Shown here: positions 7,310 through 14,289 of the stretch, piece by piece | Numbering within the stretch: position 1 is the first letter of the stretch | How the letters are laid out: every line of letters begins with the position of its first letter | DNA from: an uncultured Anaerolineae bacterium | GTDB taxonomy: Bacteria > Chloroflexota > Anaerolineae > Anaerolineales > UBA4823 | Assembly: GCA_937129505.1 (NCBI GenBank) | Contig: CAKZNJ010000266.1 | Coordinates: forward strand, 1 to 14,346 | DNA length: 14,346 bases | Direction: 5' to 3' | Translations under genes and position numbers: made by a program | The notes under the pieces: generated by a model | Seen by the model: only the letters and a program-made list of their open reading frames with translations | What the model was told of the DNA's origin: nothing | Databases searched by the model: none

Positions 7310-7360
7310 CAGGTTAGGGTAAAAATGCCCTACTGTCGTCAGCCTAACCTGTACTGTCGG
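7303..7360 (+). repeat. Inverted repeat and direct repeat over the flgM promoter start site
   Basis: ACAGGTTAGG (7309-7318) and CCTAACCTGT (7343-7352) are perfect 10-base inverted arms separated by 24 bases. An outer CCGA (7303-7306) can also pair with TCGG (7357-7360). TACTGTCG occurs twice in direct orientation, at 7331-7338 and 7352-7359, 21 bases apart. The left arm overlaps the end of the sigma-28 -10 element and the predicted start site, so it could be an operator. In read-through mRNA it would fold into a hairpin just ahead of the flgM ribosome binding site. No T-run follows, so it is not a terminator. Confidence 0.65.
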
Positions 7361-7375
7361 TAAAGGAGAAAAACC

Positions 7376-7675
7376 ATGAAAGTTGAGCATTCTCAAAACA
7401 ATCGCATCGTTCAGAAGCAAACCGAAAATTCGGCTGCGGTTGAACGTCAACAAAGAACGCAGGAAAACGAACGAGCCGAACGCTTGACTAACCGCGATCA
7501 AGCTTCGCTCTCCGAGCGCGCTCGTCTGCTCTCCAAAGCCCGTCTCAACTTACAGGAAGTTTCGGACGTGCGCACGGAACGTGTAGCTGCCTTGCGGGAG
7601 CAAATTCAAGCCGGAACGTATCAGATTCCGGTTGAACAACTGGCTTCGATATTTGTCAAAGGTTTACGCACTTAA
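7376..7675 (+). CDS. flgM: Anti-sigma-28 factor FlgM
   Basis: FlgM binds and inhibits FliA until the hook is finished and FlgM is exported. The 99-residue length is typical. The N-terminal half (1-45) is Gln/Asn/Glu/Arg-rich and probably disordered, as known for FlgM. The C-terminal half carries the sigma-binding signature: a helix around 46-60 (LSERARLLSKARLNL), then VRTERVAALREQIQAGTYQI (65-84) and a closing VEQLASIFVKGL. The start has an AAAGGAG site seven bases upstream. It is the first gene behind a near-perfect sigma-28 promoter, so the factor it inhibits should drive its transcription (negative feedback). flgN, flgK and flgL follow, matching the Bacillus arrangement. Confidence 0.93.
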   Translation: MKVEHSQNNRIVQKQTENSAAVERQQRTQENERAERLTNRDQASLSERARLLSKARLNLQEVSDVRTERVAALREQIQAGTYQIPVEQLASIFVKGLRT

Positions 7676-7711
7676 GAATCCGTTCCCCAGACAGGAAAGG
7701 CTTGACGACAC

Positions 7712-8224
7712 ATGAATGATGTTCTCTCCCTCGCCACATCTCTTGAAGATTTACTCGTCCAAGAATTTCGTGCCTGCCAATCCTTGCATCAATTGACCCA
7801 AGAGGAACGCCAGGCATTATCGAAGAATGATCTTTCGAGGTTAGAAGTTATCCTAGAGCAAAAAGAAGTTGTCTTGGATGAGCTTGGGCAAATCGAAGAC
7901 CGGCGCCGTATGGTGACACAAAACCTGGGCGATCAGATTGGCTTGCAGCACACCAACCCCACCATCACGGCAATCTGCCAGAGGCTAAACAGTGAAGTAG
8001 GTCATCGAATCAAACATCTCAAAGACGGCATCTCGGCACTCGCTGAAGAAGTCAAAATTATGACCAGCGGAAATCATGCCCTAGCCATGATAGCTCTAGA
8101 ACGGGTAGACGCCTTACAAACCATTTTGATCGATTCGTTACGACCTTCTCTCACCTATGACCGCCCTGGCACAAAAGCCTCCACCCATTTTGACTTGGTC
8201 TGGGATGTCGATCAGCGAGCGTAG
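7712..8224 (+). CDS. flgN: Flagellar export chaperone FlgN
   Basis: FlgN is the cytosolic chaperone for the junction proteins FlgK and FlgL, which are encoded just downstream. The 170-residue protein is almost wholly helical, with long charged heptad-like stretches (about 8-60 and 85-125) typical of FlgN. The conserved pattern of an N-terminal helix followed by a KNDLSRLEVILEQKEVVLDEL segment (about 36-56) is visible. There is no signal peptide or membrane segment. The ribosome binding site is mediocre: GGAAAGG lies about 12 bases from the ATG. It sits 36 bases after flgM and 13 before flgK. FlgN is weakly conserved in sequence, so the call depends partly on context. Confidence 0.85.
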   Translation: MNDVLSLATSLEDLLVQEFRACQSLHQLTQEERQALSKNDLSRLEVILEQKEVVLDELGQIEDRRRMVTQNLGDQIGLQHTNPTITAICQRLNSEVGHRIKHLKDGISALAEEVKIMTSGNHALAMIALERVDALQTILIDSLRPSLTYDRPGTKASTHFDLVWDVDQRA

Positions 8225-8237
8225 GTAGGAGGGAAAC

Positions 8238-9644
8238 ATGTCCAATATCCTTTACGGCTTAAATATTGCGCTCAAGGCGATGCTGAGCCAGCAGATCGCC
8301 ATCCAAGTCACCGAACATAATGTTGCCAATGCCACCACACGGGGCTATCGCCGCCAAGAAGCGATGATGAGCGCTGACTTGCCGCACATTTTCCCCTCGC
8401 TGCGCGCCAATGTTGTCCCTGGTCAGTTGGGTATGGGGGTTGTGGTCAATCGCATTCGGCAATACAACCTTGAGTTTTTTGACGATCGCTATCGGCGTGC
8501 CCTCAGCGAAAGTCAAGGGTGGCAAATGCAAGCTAGCGTACTCCGCCAAGTTGAAGCAACTTTGGCTGAGACCGGTGAGGATGGGTTGATCGCAAAACTA
8601 GATGCCTTCTGGACCGGTTGGCAAGCCTTGAGCAACGACCCAACCAATATGGCCTTGCGCTCCGACCTGCTGGAGCGCGGCACAGCCCTCACCAATGCGC
8701 TCAACTGGCGCGCTCAATCCCTGGTTCGCATTCAACAAGATCAAAATTCCCTGATCTTGCAACGCGTCAACGAAATCAACACCATCGCTTCAAAAATCGC
8801 TTCCCTCAATGTGGAAATTGTCGCAGTCAAATCGGCAGGGAGTGCCCCAAATGACCTGATGGATCAACGAGACCAATTGATCAATCGCTTGGCAGAGTTG
8901 AGCGGTGCAACGGCTGCCATCCAAGAAAATGGGGAAGCTTTAGTCTCCATTGGTGGTCATGCTCTGGTCATTGGAGCCACAACCTTCAAGCTAGCAACAA
9001 CCAGCGGCAATCTTGCATCGATTTATTGGGAGGCGGATGGTAATCCTTTCAGCCCTAGGCGGGGAGAATTAGCTGGATTGCTTCAGGCAAGGGACGTTAT
9101 TATCCCCAGAATCCTCAGCGGTCTAGATAGGTTAGCCCAAAATTTGGTGACGCAGGTCAATTCACTGCACAGCACCGGATATGCATTAGATGGTTCGACC
9201 ACAAACTTGAATTTTTTCGATCCGACCGGCTCAACAGCTCTAAGCATTCAGCTCTCCTCAGACGTTGCCAATCAACCCCAGCGCATTGCCGCCGCCCAAC
9301 AGAGCGCTGCCCCGGCGGATGGCAACAACGCCGTCGCCCTCGCCAACTTGAGAGAGCTGCTGGTCATGAATGGTGCTACAGAGACCTTTAATCAATACTA
9401 TACCCGACAAGTTACTGAGTTAGGGATCGACATCCAACGCGCCGAGGCTCTAGCCCGTGATCGCCGAGATGTGGCCCAATCTTTGGACTCTTTGAGAGAA
9501 GCGGTTGTCGGAGTAAACCTAGATGAAGAAGCTGCTAACTTGATTAAGTATCAACGGGCTTTTCAAGCTGCCACTCGGCTGGTAACGGTCATGGATGAAA
9601 TGCTGGATAAGATTATCAACGGCATGGGAATAGTAGGACGGTAG
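8238..9644 (+). CDS. flgK: Hook-filament junction protein FlgK (HAP1)
   Basis: FlgK forms the first of two thin adaptor layers between hook and filament. The N-terminus (LYGLNIALKAML, then VTEHNVANATTRGYRRQEA) is the rod/hook signature in its FlgK form; the usual NTPGY appears as TTRGY. The region around 115-130 (DGLIAKLDAFWTGWQALSND) is the FlgK-specific helical segment. The C-terminus (VNLDEEAANLIKYQRAFQAA, then a helix ending in DKIINGMG) is the conserved D0 helix. Length 468 is at the short end of the family (about 450-550), implying compact exposed domains. A strong GGAGGG ribosome binding site precedes the ATG. It belongs to the flgM-flgN-flgK-flgL unit. Confidence 0.96.
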   Translation: MSNILYGLNIALKAMLSQQIAIQVTEHNVANATTRGYRRQEAMMSADLPHIFPSLRANVVPGQLGMGVVVNRIRQYNLEFFDDRYRRALSESQGWQMQASVLRQVEATLAETGEDGLIAKLDAFWTGWQALSNDPTNMALRSDLLERGTALTNALNWRAQSLVRIQQDQNSLILQRVNEINTIASKIASLNVEIVAVKSAGSAPNDLMDQRDQLINRLAELSGATAAIQENGEALVSIGGHALVIGATTFKLATTSGNLASIYWEADGNPFSPRRGELAGLLQARDVIIPRILSGLDRLAQNLVTQVNSLHSTGYALDGSTTNLNFFDPTGSTALSIQLSSDVANQPQRIAAAQQSAAPADGNNAVALANLRELLVMNGATETFNQYYTRQVTELGIDIQRAEALARDRRDVAQSLDSLREAVVGVNLDEEAANLIKYQRAFQAATRLVTVMDEMLDKIINGMGIVGR

Positions 9645-9671
9645 TATGAAGGTAAGGAACGGAGGCCAAAC

Positions 9672-10583
9672 ATGCGCATCACCCAAAGAATGATGACCGA
9701 TCGGGCAATTCAGTACATGGACGAAAATTTACAACGCTTGTATAAACTCCAAGAAAAGGTTGCCTCAGGAAAAGAGTTTCAACGCCCATCTGATAATCCC
9801 AGCGGTGTCGCCAGCGCCTTAAACCTTCGTTCCGTCTTGAGGATGAATAACGCCTATTTGGACAGTGCCGCAAATGCGGAAAGCTGGATGTCGGCGACTG
9901 ATTTTGCCCTCATCCAAACCACACAATTGGCAAGTCGAGCGTTAAACCTAACCCGCCAAGGCATCTCGGACACAATGGGTGACGAACAACGGATGACCTT
10001 AGCGGCCGAAGTAAATATGATTCTTCAGCAAGTATTGAGCGTTGCGAACACAAACCATCAAGGGAATTACATCTTTGCCGGATTCAAAACGGTGAATCCC
10101 CCTTTTGCTCTGACCGACAGCAATAGTGATGGCTATCTCGACACAGTCGTTCGCAACGGAGACAATGGCGTGATCAATCGCCTGATTGCACCAAGCCTAA
10201 CCGTCGTTCAAAATATAAGCGGTTACGATCTATTCAATGACTTACTGGTGGCTATTATTAATGCGCGGGACGCTCTGATGAACAATGGAGACCCAAACCA
10301 ACTCACGCAGCTCCAAAACGCCATCGCTGCTTTGGATAGCCAAATTAACAACGTAAACGAATCCCTTACCACCAATGGAGCGCGTCAACGCGAAGTGCGC
10401 CTCACCAAAGATCGCCTTGAGAAAGCTCAAATCGAACTAAAAAGCCTGCTCTCTCAGAAAGAAGATGTGAATATGACCGAAGCAATCTCTTACCTCCAAC
10501 ACCAACAGAGCGTCTACCAAACAGTGCTGGAAGTTGGCAAACGCGCCATCTCAGCTCTTAGCCTATTCGATCTGCTTGGCTAA
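9672..10583 (+). CDS. flgL: Hook-filament junction protein FlgL (HAP3)
   Basis: FlgL forms the second junction layer, between FlgK and flagellin. The N-terminus (MRITQRMMTDRAIQYMDENL, then KVASGKEFQRPSDNPSG) is the FlgL/flagellin D0-D1 signature. The segment HQGNYIFAGFKT (about 134-145) is characteristic of FlgL rather than flagellin. The C-terminal helix (NMTEAISYLQHQQSVYQTVLEVG) is also family-typical. Length 303 is normal. The start has a GGAGG site. It is 27 bases after flgK and 11 before csrA. In Bacillus and many other bacteria fliW lies between flgL and csrA; here it is absent. Confidence 0.95.
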   Translation: MRITQRMMTDRAIQYMDENLQRLYKLQEKVASGKEFQRPSDNPSGVASALNLRSVLRMNNAYLDSAANAESWMSATDFALIQTTQLASRALNLTRQGISDTMGDEQRMTLAAEVNMILQQVLSVANTNHQGNYIFAGFKTVNPPFALTDSNSDGYLDTVVRNGDNGVINRLIAPSLTVVQNISGYDLFNDLLVAIINARDALMNNGDPNQLTQLQNAIAALDSQINNVNESLTTNGARQREVRLTKDRLEKAQIELKSLLSQKEDVNMTEAISYLQHQQSVYQTVLEVGKRAISALSLFDLLG

Positions 10584-10594
10584 AGGAGATAGAT

Positions 10595-10846
10595 ATGTTG
10601 GTCTTGACGCGCAAAGCAGATGAGAGTCTAGTCATCGGCGATCAAATCACCCTTACCATTCTGGCGATCGAAGGTGATCGGGTGAAGATAGGCATTCAGG
10701 CACCGCGTGAAATAGCTGTCCACCGTAAGGAAGTGTGGGATGCCATCCATGATCAAAACCGCTTGGCTGAAATCTTAGCCCAAGATGGACACGGTGAACA
10801 TTTCGAACAACTACGCCAATTCCTCGTTGACGAGCTCAAAGAGTAG
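10595..10846 (+). CDS. csrA: RNA-binding translational regulator CsrA, with a long C-terminal extension
   Basis: CsrA is a dimeric RNA-binding protein that recognises GGA motifs near ribosome binding sites and, in Gram-positives, represses flagellin translation. The core is intact: MLVLTRKADESLVIGD (1-16), GDRVKIGIQAP (27-37) and VHRKEVWDAI (42-51), including Arg44, which contacts RNA in known CsrA proteins. At 83 residues it is longer than most (about 60-75), because a predicted second helix (about 65-83) follows the usual C-terminal helix. It has an AAAGGAG ribosome binding site and is the last gene of the plus-strand block. The usual antagonist gene fliW is not adjacent. Confidence 0.95.
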   Translation: MLVLTRKADESLVIGDQITLTILAIEGDRVKIGIQAPREIAVHRKEVWDAIHDQNRLAEILAQDGHGEHFEQLRQFLVDELKE

Positions 10847-10892
10847 AAAATCGCAAGACGAATGGGTATTGTGGGGTGATTAGGGGTTTTTC

Positions 10893-11192
10893 CTACATCC
10901 TCCCTTGTAACCGATAGATGTAAGCCAAGACCTCAGCCACCAAGGGGTACAACTCAGGCGGAATTGCTTGTCCAATATCGACTTTAGAAAGCGCTTCAGC
11001 TAATATCGGGTCTTCTCGAATGGGAATTCCGTTCGCTTTCGCAATGGCGATAATTTGTTCGGCAATGAAGCCTTCTCCAGAGGCCAAGACCTTAGGAGCT
11101 TCATCGTGCTCAGGGTCATAACCTAAAGCGGTTGCTTTGGGGCGGCGTTGGTTTAGGTAGCCGGTATTGCGCAAATAAACCCGCTTATCCAT
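10893..11192 (-). CDS. Stand-alone FlhB C-terminal domain protein (YlqH/FlhB-related type)
   Basis: This 99-residue protein resembles only the cytoplasmic C-terminal domain of FlhB and corresponds to the FlhB-related (YlqH-type) small proteins. Its second half (about 45-99) aligns well with the FlhB in this window: IPPELYPLVAEVLAYIYRL against IPPELYVAMAEVLAHVYAL. It lacks transmembrane helices, and where FlhB has the NPTH cleavage site it has RRPKATA (about 17-23), so it begins near the point where FlhB would be cut. It may supply an already-cleaved C-domain to the export gate, or compete with FlhB for it. It follows the FliK-like gene after three bases, using a GGAG site in the end of that gene, the same pairing as Bacillus ylqG-ylqH. 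It is the last gene of the minus-strand block. Confidence 0.9.
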   Translation of the reverse strand: MDKRVYLRNTGYLNQRRPKATALGYDPEHDEAPKVLASGEGFIAEQIIAIAKANGIPIREDPILAEALSKVDIGQAIPPELYPLVAEVLAYIYRLQGRM

Positions 11193-11195
11193 CCC

Positions 11196-12551
11196 TTACG
11201 CTCCAACTTGCACCTCGCTCATACCTGCCCATAAATCTGTCGCCAGCGTTGAAGGTTGAAAGGGTTCACCCAGTTCACACCGTGAGGCATGAATTTGATA
11301 CCCCAAACGTTGTATTCCTTCGCGCAGCGAAGGGAGCTCCTGCTCGGCTTGATCCAATAGGGGTTGATTTGAAGCCGTAACTTGTAAGCCAACCTTTTGT
11401 TGGGCAACAGAGACATCTACCGCAACCGAACCATCATCTAAGGCAACCCTAACGATAAAGCGGGTTTGTTTGGGATCGATGGTAGGCGGCGATTCATCGG
11501 GTAGGTAGGCTATGCGCAGCTCCAAATTGGGATATGAAGGGGGCGATTCGCTCCCTTGCCGAGCCTGTCCCACTCCCATCAAAGGAAGATTCAATCGTAA
11601 CCACTGCCCCTGGGTGCTGGTGGGATTGGGCTCCGAGTTCAAAAACTGGATTAATCGCAAACCTTCGATAAAGCGGTCAATTTCCGCAACTAAAGGAGCT
11701 TGGATATTCGCTTTTGCCAATTCGCGGCGCAACAAGACCAGTCCTAAGAGACCTTTACTCAGCCGATCCTCTTGATTTTGGAGTTGGCGGATTAGATCCG
11801 CCAACTCCCGTTCTATCGACCGCCCCATGGTTTGTATGGCAAGCTGCAACCGTTCCTGAAGCACCGCCGCCTCTGCCGTCCCTTGTAAGAGGATCGTCGA
11901 GATCGTATTTAAGACCTCTTTTGCCAGAGCGACCAGTTCCGGCGATTGCTTGCTGTTCAGCAAAGACTCTAACTGTTTTTGCAGAGTCTGGATCATCTCA
12001 CCGAGGGAGGGAAGCTGAGCGCGGGCGAGGTCAACGGTGGCAGGAGTGATGGGCAAGCCGGCTGATTTCAGTAACGCTGCCGCAAGGGCATCACCCTCAT
12101 TCCATTTTCCGATATGTTGTAAGACGCGGGAAATCTCCTCCACCAATTCAGCTTCCACCGACAAGCCGCTTGCCAATAAAACCTTTGCGATCGTTATGGT
12201 TTCAAAGTTAACTGGCAATCCAGCTTGCTGGAGAAGGCTTTGAATCAAGCGTGGAGGCAGTGAAGGAGGCGTTTGTTCAGTTTCCGTCCCTCTCGGCACA
12301 AGCTGTAACGTGATCAACGATTGATTCAGATCGCGAACGATAAACTGAGCCACTCGCCGTTCTAATAACTGCGCAGCTTGATCGGAAGAGGTCAGGCGGG
12401 CGACCAATTGAACGCCATTCATGGACAGCACCACGCGATCACCGGAAACCTGCAAGACCTCGGCCGCTATACGCTGATTCATGCGCAACATCAGATCGGT
12501 GTTGTCATACCGCTGAACAATCGCAATTGGGGCTGGTCCACTGACGTTCAT
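11196..12551 (-). CDS. fliK: FliK-like hook-length control protein (YlqG type)
   Basis: The C-terminal region (about 340-430) has the Flg_hook domain pattern of FliK: a beta strand PNLELRIAYL, then RFIVRVALDDGSVAVDVSV, QQKVGLQVTA and a helix LLDQAEQELPSLREGIQRLGY. This domain contacts FlhB to switch export specificity. The N-terminus (about 24-90) looks like a small beta-rich domain (AAEVLQVSGDRVVLSMNGVQ). The middle is helical and contains two related segments beginning at AGLPVNFETI (110) and AGLPITPATV (165). At 451 residues it is in the FliK range. The start at 12551 has an AGGAG site six bases upstream, directly behind a strong hairpin. Pairing with a FlhB C-domain gene suggests the two act together. 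It could be a second, YlqG-type protein with a separate fliK elsewhere. Confidence 0.8.
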   Translation of the reverse strand: MNVSGPAPIAIVQRYDNTDLMLRMNQRIAAEVLQVSGDRVVLSMNGVQLVARLTSSDQAAQLLERRVAQFIVRDLNQSLITLQLVPRGTETEQTPPSLPPRLIQSLLQQAGLPVNFETITIAKVLLASGLSVEAELVEEISRVLQHIGKWNEGDALAAALLKSAGLPITPATVDLARAQLPSLGEMIQTLQKQLESLLNSKQSPELVALAKEVLNTISTILLQGTAEAAVLQERLQLAIQTMGRSIERELADLIRQLQNQEDRLSKGLLGLVLLRRELAKANIQAPLVAEIDRFIEGLRLIQFLNSEPNPTSTQGQWLRLNLPLMGVGQARQGSESPPSYPNLELRIAYLPDESPPTIDPKQTRFIVRVALDDGSVAVDVSVAQQKVGLQVTASNQPLLDQAEQELPSLREGIQRLGYQIHASRCELGEPFQPSTLATDLWAGMSEVQVGA

Positions 12552-12564
12552 AACGTACTCCTGC

Positions 12565-12597
12565 CCCCTCTCACAGGTCTTAAGCCTGTGAAAGGGG
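12565..12597 (-). promoter_or_regulatory. Hairpin abutting the fliK-like ribosome binding site
   Basis: CCCCT-C-TCACAGG (12565-12577) can pair with CCTGTGA-A-AGGGG (12585-12597): seven base pairs, one mismatch and five more, around a seven-base loop. On the minus-strand mRNA it starts 11 bases after the flgE stop codon, and its 3' foot ends two bases before the AGGAG ribosome binding site (12558-12562). No U-run follows, so it is not a standard terminator. It could protect the flgE 3' end or tune fliK translation. Confidence 0.65.
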
Positions 12598-12608
12598 ATT
12601 CATCGATA

Positions 12609-13826
12609 TTAACGTTTCAAATTCACGATCTCCATCAACATTTCGTCAGATGTGGTAATGATGCGTGAAGAGGCTTGGAAACCTCGCTGGGCGATAATCA
12701 TATTGGTGAACTCTTGGCCAAGATCCACATTAGATCCTTCCAAATAACCGGCTGCGATAGTCCCGCGGGTTCCCGTTCCAGCCTGACCGATAGCTGGGTC
12801 ACCAGAGTTTGGCCCCACCATGAAAAGGTTTTGCCCTTGCTGTAACAAACCGGCTGGGTTGACAAAATTCGCCAGTGCCAACTGTCCAATCAGGCGCTGC
12901 ATCCCATTCGAATACACGCCGACAATCTCACCTGTCTGAGGAGTGACGAAGAAAGTCGAAAACGTGCCGGCTGCCAGGCCATCTTGAAAGGTCATCGAGA
13001 GATCGCTTTCGGACGCTAATTGGGTTAGTTTTGTCATGTCCACCGAGAATGTAAAATCATTAGCGCCGGTAATCCCGCTGGCTGCAACGGATACACTGCC
13101 AGAACTAGAGACATATTGCCCATTGGCATCAAAAACGATATTTCCACTCCCCGATATTCCGGTGCCGGAAGCCGCCCACGTCCAGGTGTTTCCAGCTCCT
13201 GGGGTGAAGGTCAGGGTAACCGAGTGTAAATTACCCAGCGAATCGTAGACACCAATTGCCACTTGGTAGGGATCGCTGGCTCGCGAGTCGAGATTGCCAA
13301 ATAACTGGGCGCTGGTTGTCTGTTGCGCCAAGGTTGCTCCTAAGGGCAATTGAATGTCTTGCAGGGCAGCGCCAACATCAATGGTCGGCACTCCATTAAC
13401 AACTGTGGCCATCCACCCCTGAATGCGCAAACCCGTTGCTCCATTGACAAGGTACCCTTCTGAATCCATCTCAAGCGAACCATCACGAGAGAACAAATTG
13501 GTAGCAGCGTTTCTATAAATGAAAAAACCATCCCCTTGAATTGCCAAATCCGTATTGCGATTCGTAGATTGCAACATACCTTGAGTAAAAGTTGGGGAAA
13601 TTACTCCCAACCGCACCCCCAAGCCAACTTGCGCCGGGTTAATACCACCCAAGTTATCCGAAGGAGCAGAGCCGCTCCACAGCGTTTGCGCAAACTGATC
13701 TTGAAACGTCACGCGGCTGGTTTTAAAACCATAGGTGTTGACATTGGCGAGGTTATTCGCCACCACATCCATAAAAGCCTGGTGTAGGCTCAACGAACTA
13801 ATTGCGGTAAACATTGAACGTAACAT
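12609..13826 (-). CDS. flgE: Flagellar hook protein FlgE
   Basis: FlgE polymerises into the hook, the flexible joint outside the cell. The N-terminus (MLRSMFTAISSLSLHQAFMD, then VANNLANVNTYGFKTSR) and C-terminus (GYLEGSNVDLGQEFTNMIIA, then RITTSDEML) are the canonical rod/hook ends. The core has AIQGDGFFIYRN (about 93-104). The central region contains the FlgE D2-type beta domain (QVAIGVYDSLGNLHSVTLTF). Length 405 is typical of compact hook proteins. The ATG at 13826 has a perfect AGGAGG site (13832-13837) six bases upstream. It follows the TIGR02530-type gene, the same order as flgD-TIGR02530-flgE in other bacteria. Confidence 0.95.
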   Translation of the reverse strand: MLRSMFTAISSLSLHQAFMDVVANNLANVNTYGFKTSRVTFQDQFAQTLWSGSAPSDNLGGINPAQVGLGVRLGVISPTFTQGMLQSTNRNTDLAIQGDGFFIYRNAATNLFSRDGSLEMDSEGYLVNGATGLRIQGWMATVVNGVPTIDVGAALQDIQLPLGATLAQQTTSAQLFGNLDSRASDPYQVAIGVYDSLGNLHSVTLTFTPGAGNTWTWAASGTGISGSGNIVFDANGQYVSSSGSVSVAASGITGANDFTFSVDMTKLTQLASESDLSMTFQDGLAAGTFSTFFVTPQTGEIVGVYSNGMQRLIGQLALANFVNPAGLLQQGQNLFMVGPNSGDPAIGQAGTGTRGTIAAGYLEGSNVDLGQEFTNMIIAQRGFQASSRIITTSDEMLMEIVNLKR

Positions 13827-13850
13827 TTTTGCCTCCTGAAGTTGAATATT

Positions 13851-13879
13851 TCAGGCTTCCTCCAAGAGGGCCAGCCTGA
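13851..13879 (-). promoter_or_regulatory. Hairpin in the flgE leader with GGA motifs
   Basis: TCAGGCT (13851-13857) and AGCCTGA (13873-13879) are perfect seven-base inverted arms. The 15-base interval can form a small inner CCTC/GAGG stem. Read on the minus strand the loop region contains GGAGGA, and the flgE ribosome binding site AGGAGG lies about 20 bases downstream. There is no U-run after it, so termination is unlikely. It may be a leader structure controlling flgE translation. Confidence 0.5.
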
Positions 13880-13887
13880 GAAAAGAG

Positions 13888-14268
13888 TTAATCTGCCAGC
13901 ACAACGCTGTCAATCTGGGTAAACACTCCTTCGCCCCGTTCTCGGGCATCTAGGGCAGTGACCACTAGGCGCTGACGGACATTTACAATGAAAGCTAAAT
14001 CGTCCATTAGCACCAAGGACTCCTTGCCACCGCGTTTTTCCACTTTCTCAACCGCTTGTGCCAATCGCTCTAGTCCCTCATCTGAAAGGGAGATTTCACG
14101 ACTCTGTAGGCGCTTTTGGGCGTGATTGGAAAAGCGAATCTCTTGCTCGCGGCTTTTCTGCTCCAAAGCCTGTGCAAAGCCCTGACCGTGGACAGCCTGT
14201 TTTGAACCAGCATTCGAAACCGTCTTTTGTACAGAGGAGTTGTTTTGAATTCGAATCGGATCGGTCAT
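13888..14268 (-). CDS. TIGR02530-family flagellar operon protein
   Basis: This small soluble protein matches the TIGR02530 flagellar family, found next to flgD and flgE in many Gram-positive and deep-branching flagellated bacteria. Its exact role is not established. The first ~35 residues are polar and probably disordered. The conserved core follows: FSNHAQKRLQSREISLSD (about 46-63), a helix with LERLAQAVEKVEKRGGKESL, then LVLMDDLAFIVNVRQRLVVT and a C-terminal IDSVVLAD. I choose ATG at 14268 (126 residues) because AAGGAG (14276-14281) lies seven bases upstream. A GTG six bases further upstream would overlap that site and is unlikely. It lies 61 bases upstream of flgE and 21 downstream of the partial gene. 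Confidence 0.88.
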   Translation of the reverse strand: MTDPIRIQNNSSVQKTVSNAGSKQAVHGQGFAQALEQKSREQEIRFSNHAQKRLQSREISLSDEGLERLAQAVEKVEKRGGKESLVLMDDLAFIVNVRQRLVVTALDARERGEGVFTQIDSVVLAD

Positions 14269-14289
14269 CGACACTCTCCTTCGGTCTGC

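Noticed and set aside
7309..7352. Rho-independent terminator between flgG and flgM
   Set aside because: The inverted repeat is strong, but no T-run follows the right arm and the left arm overlaps a sigma-28 promoter, so an operator or leader role fits better.
11714..12049. Plus-strand open frame opposite the fliK-like gene
   Set aside because: It has no ribosome binding site and a Pro/Arg-rich composition, and the opposite strand encodes a coherent protein over the same span.
14269..14274. GTG at 14274 as start of the TIGR02530-family gene
   Set aside because: The AAGGAG site at 14276-14281 would be one base from it; the ATG at 14268 has ideal seven-base spacing.
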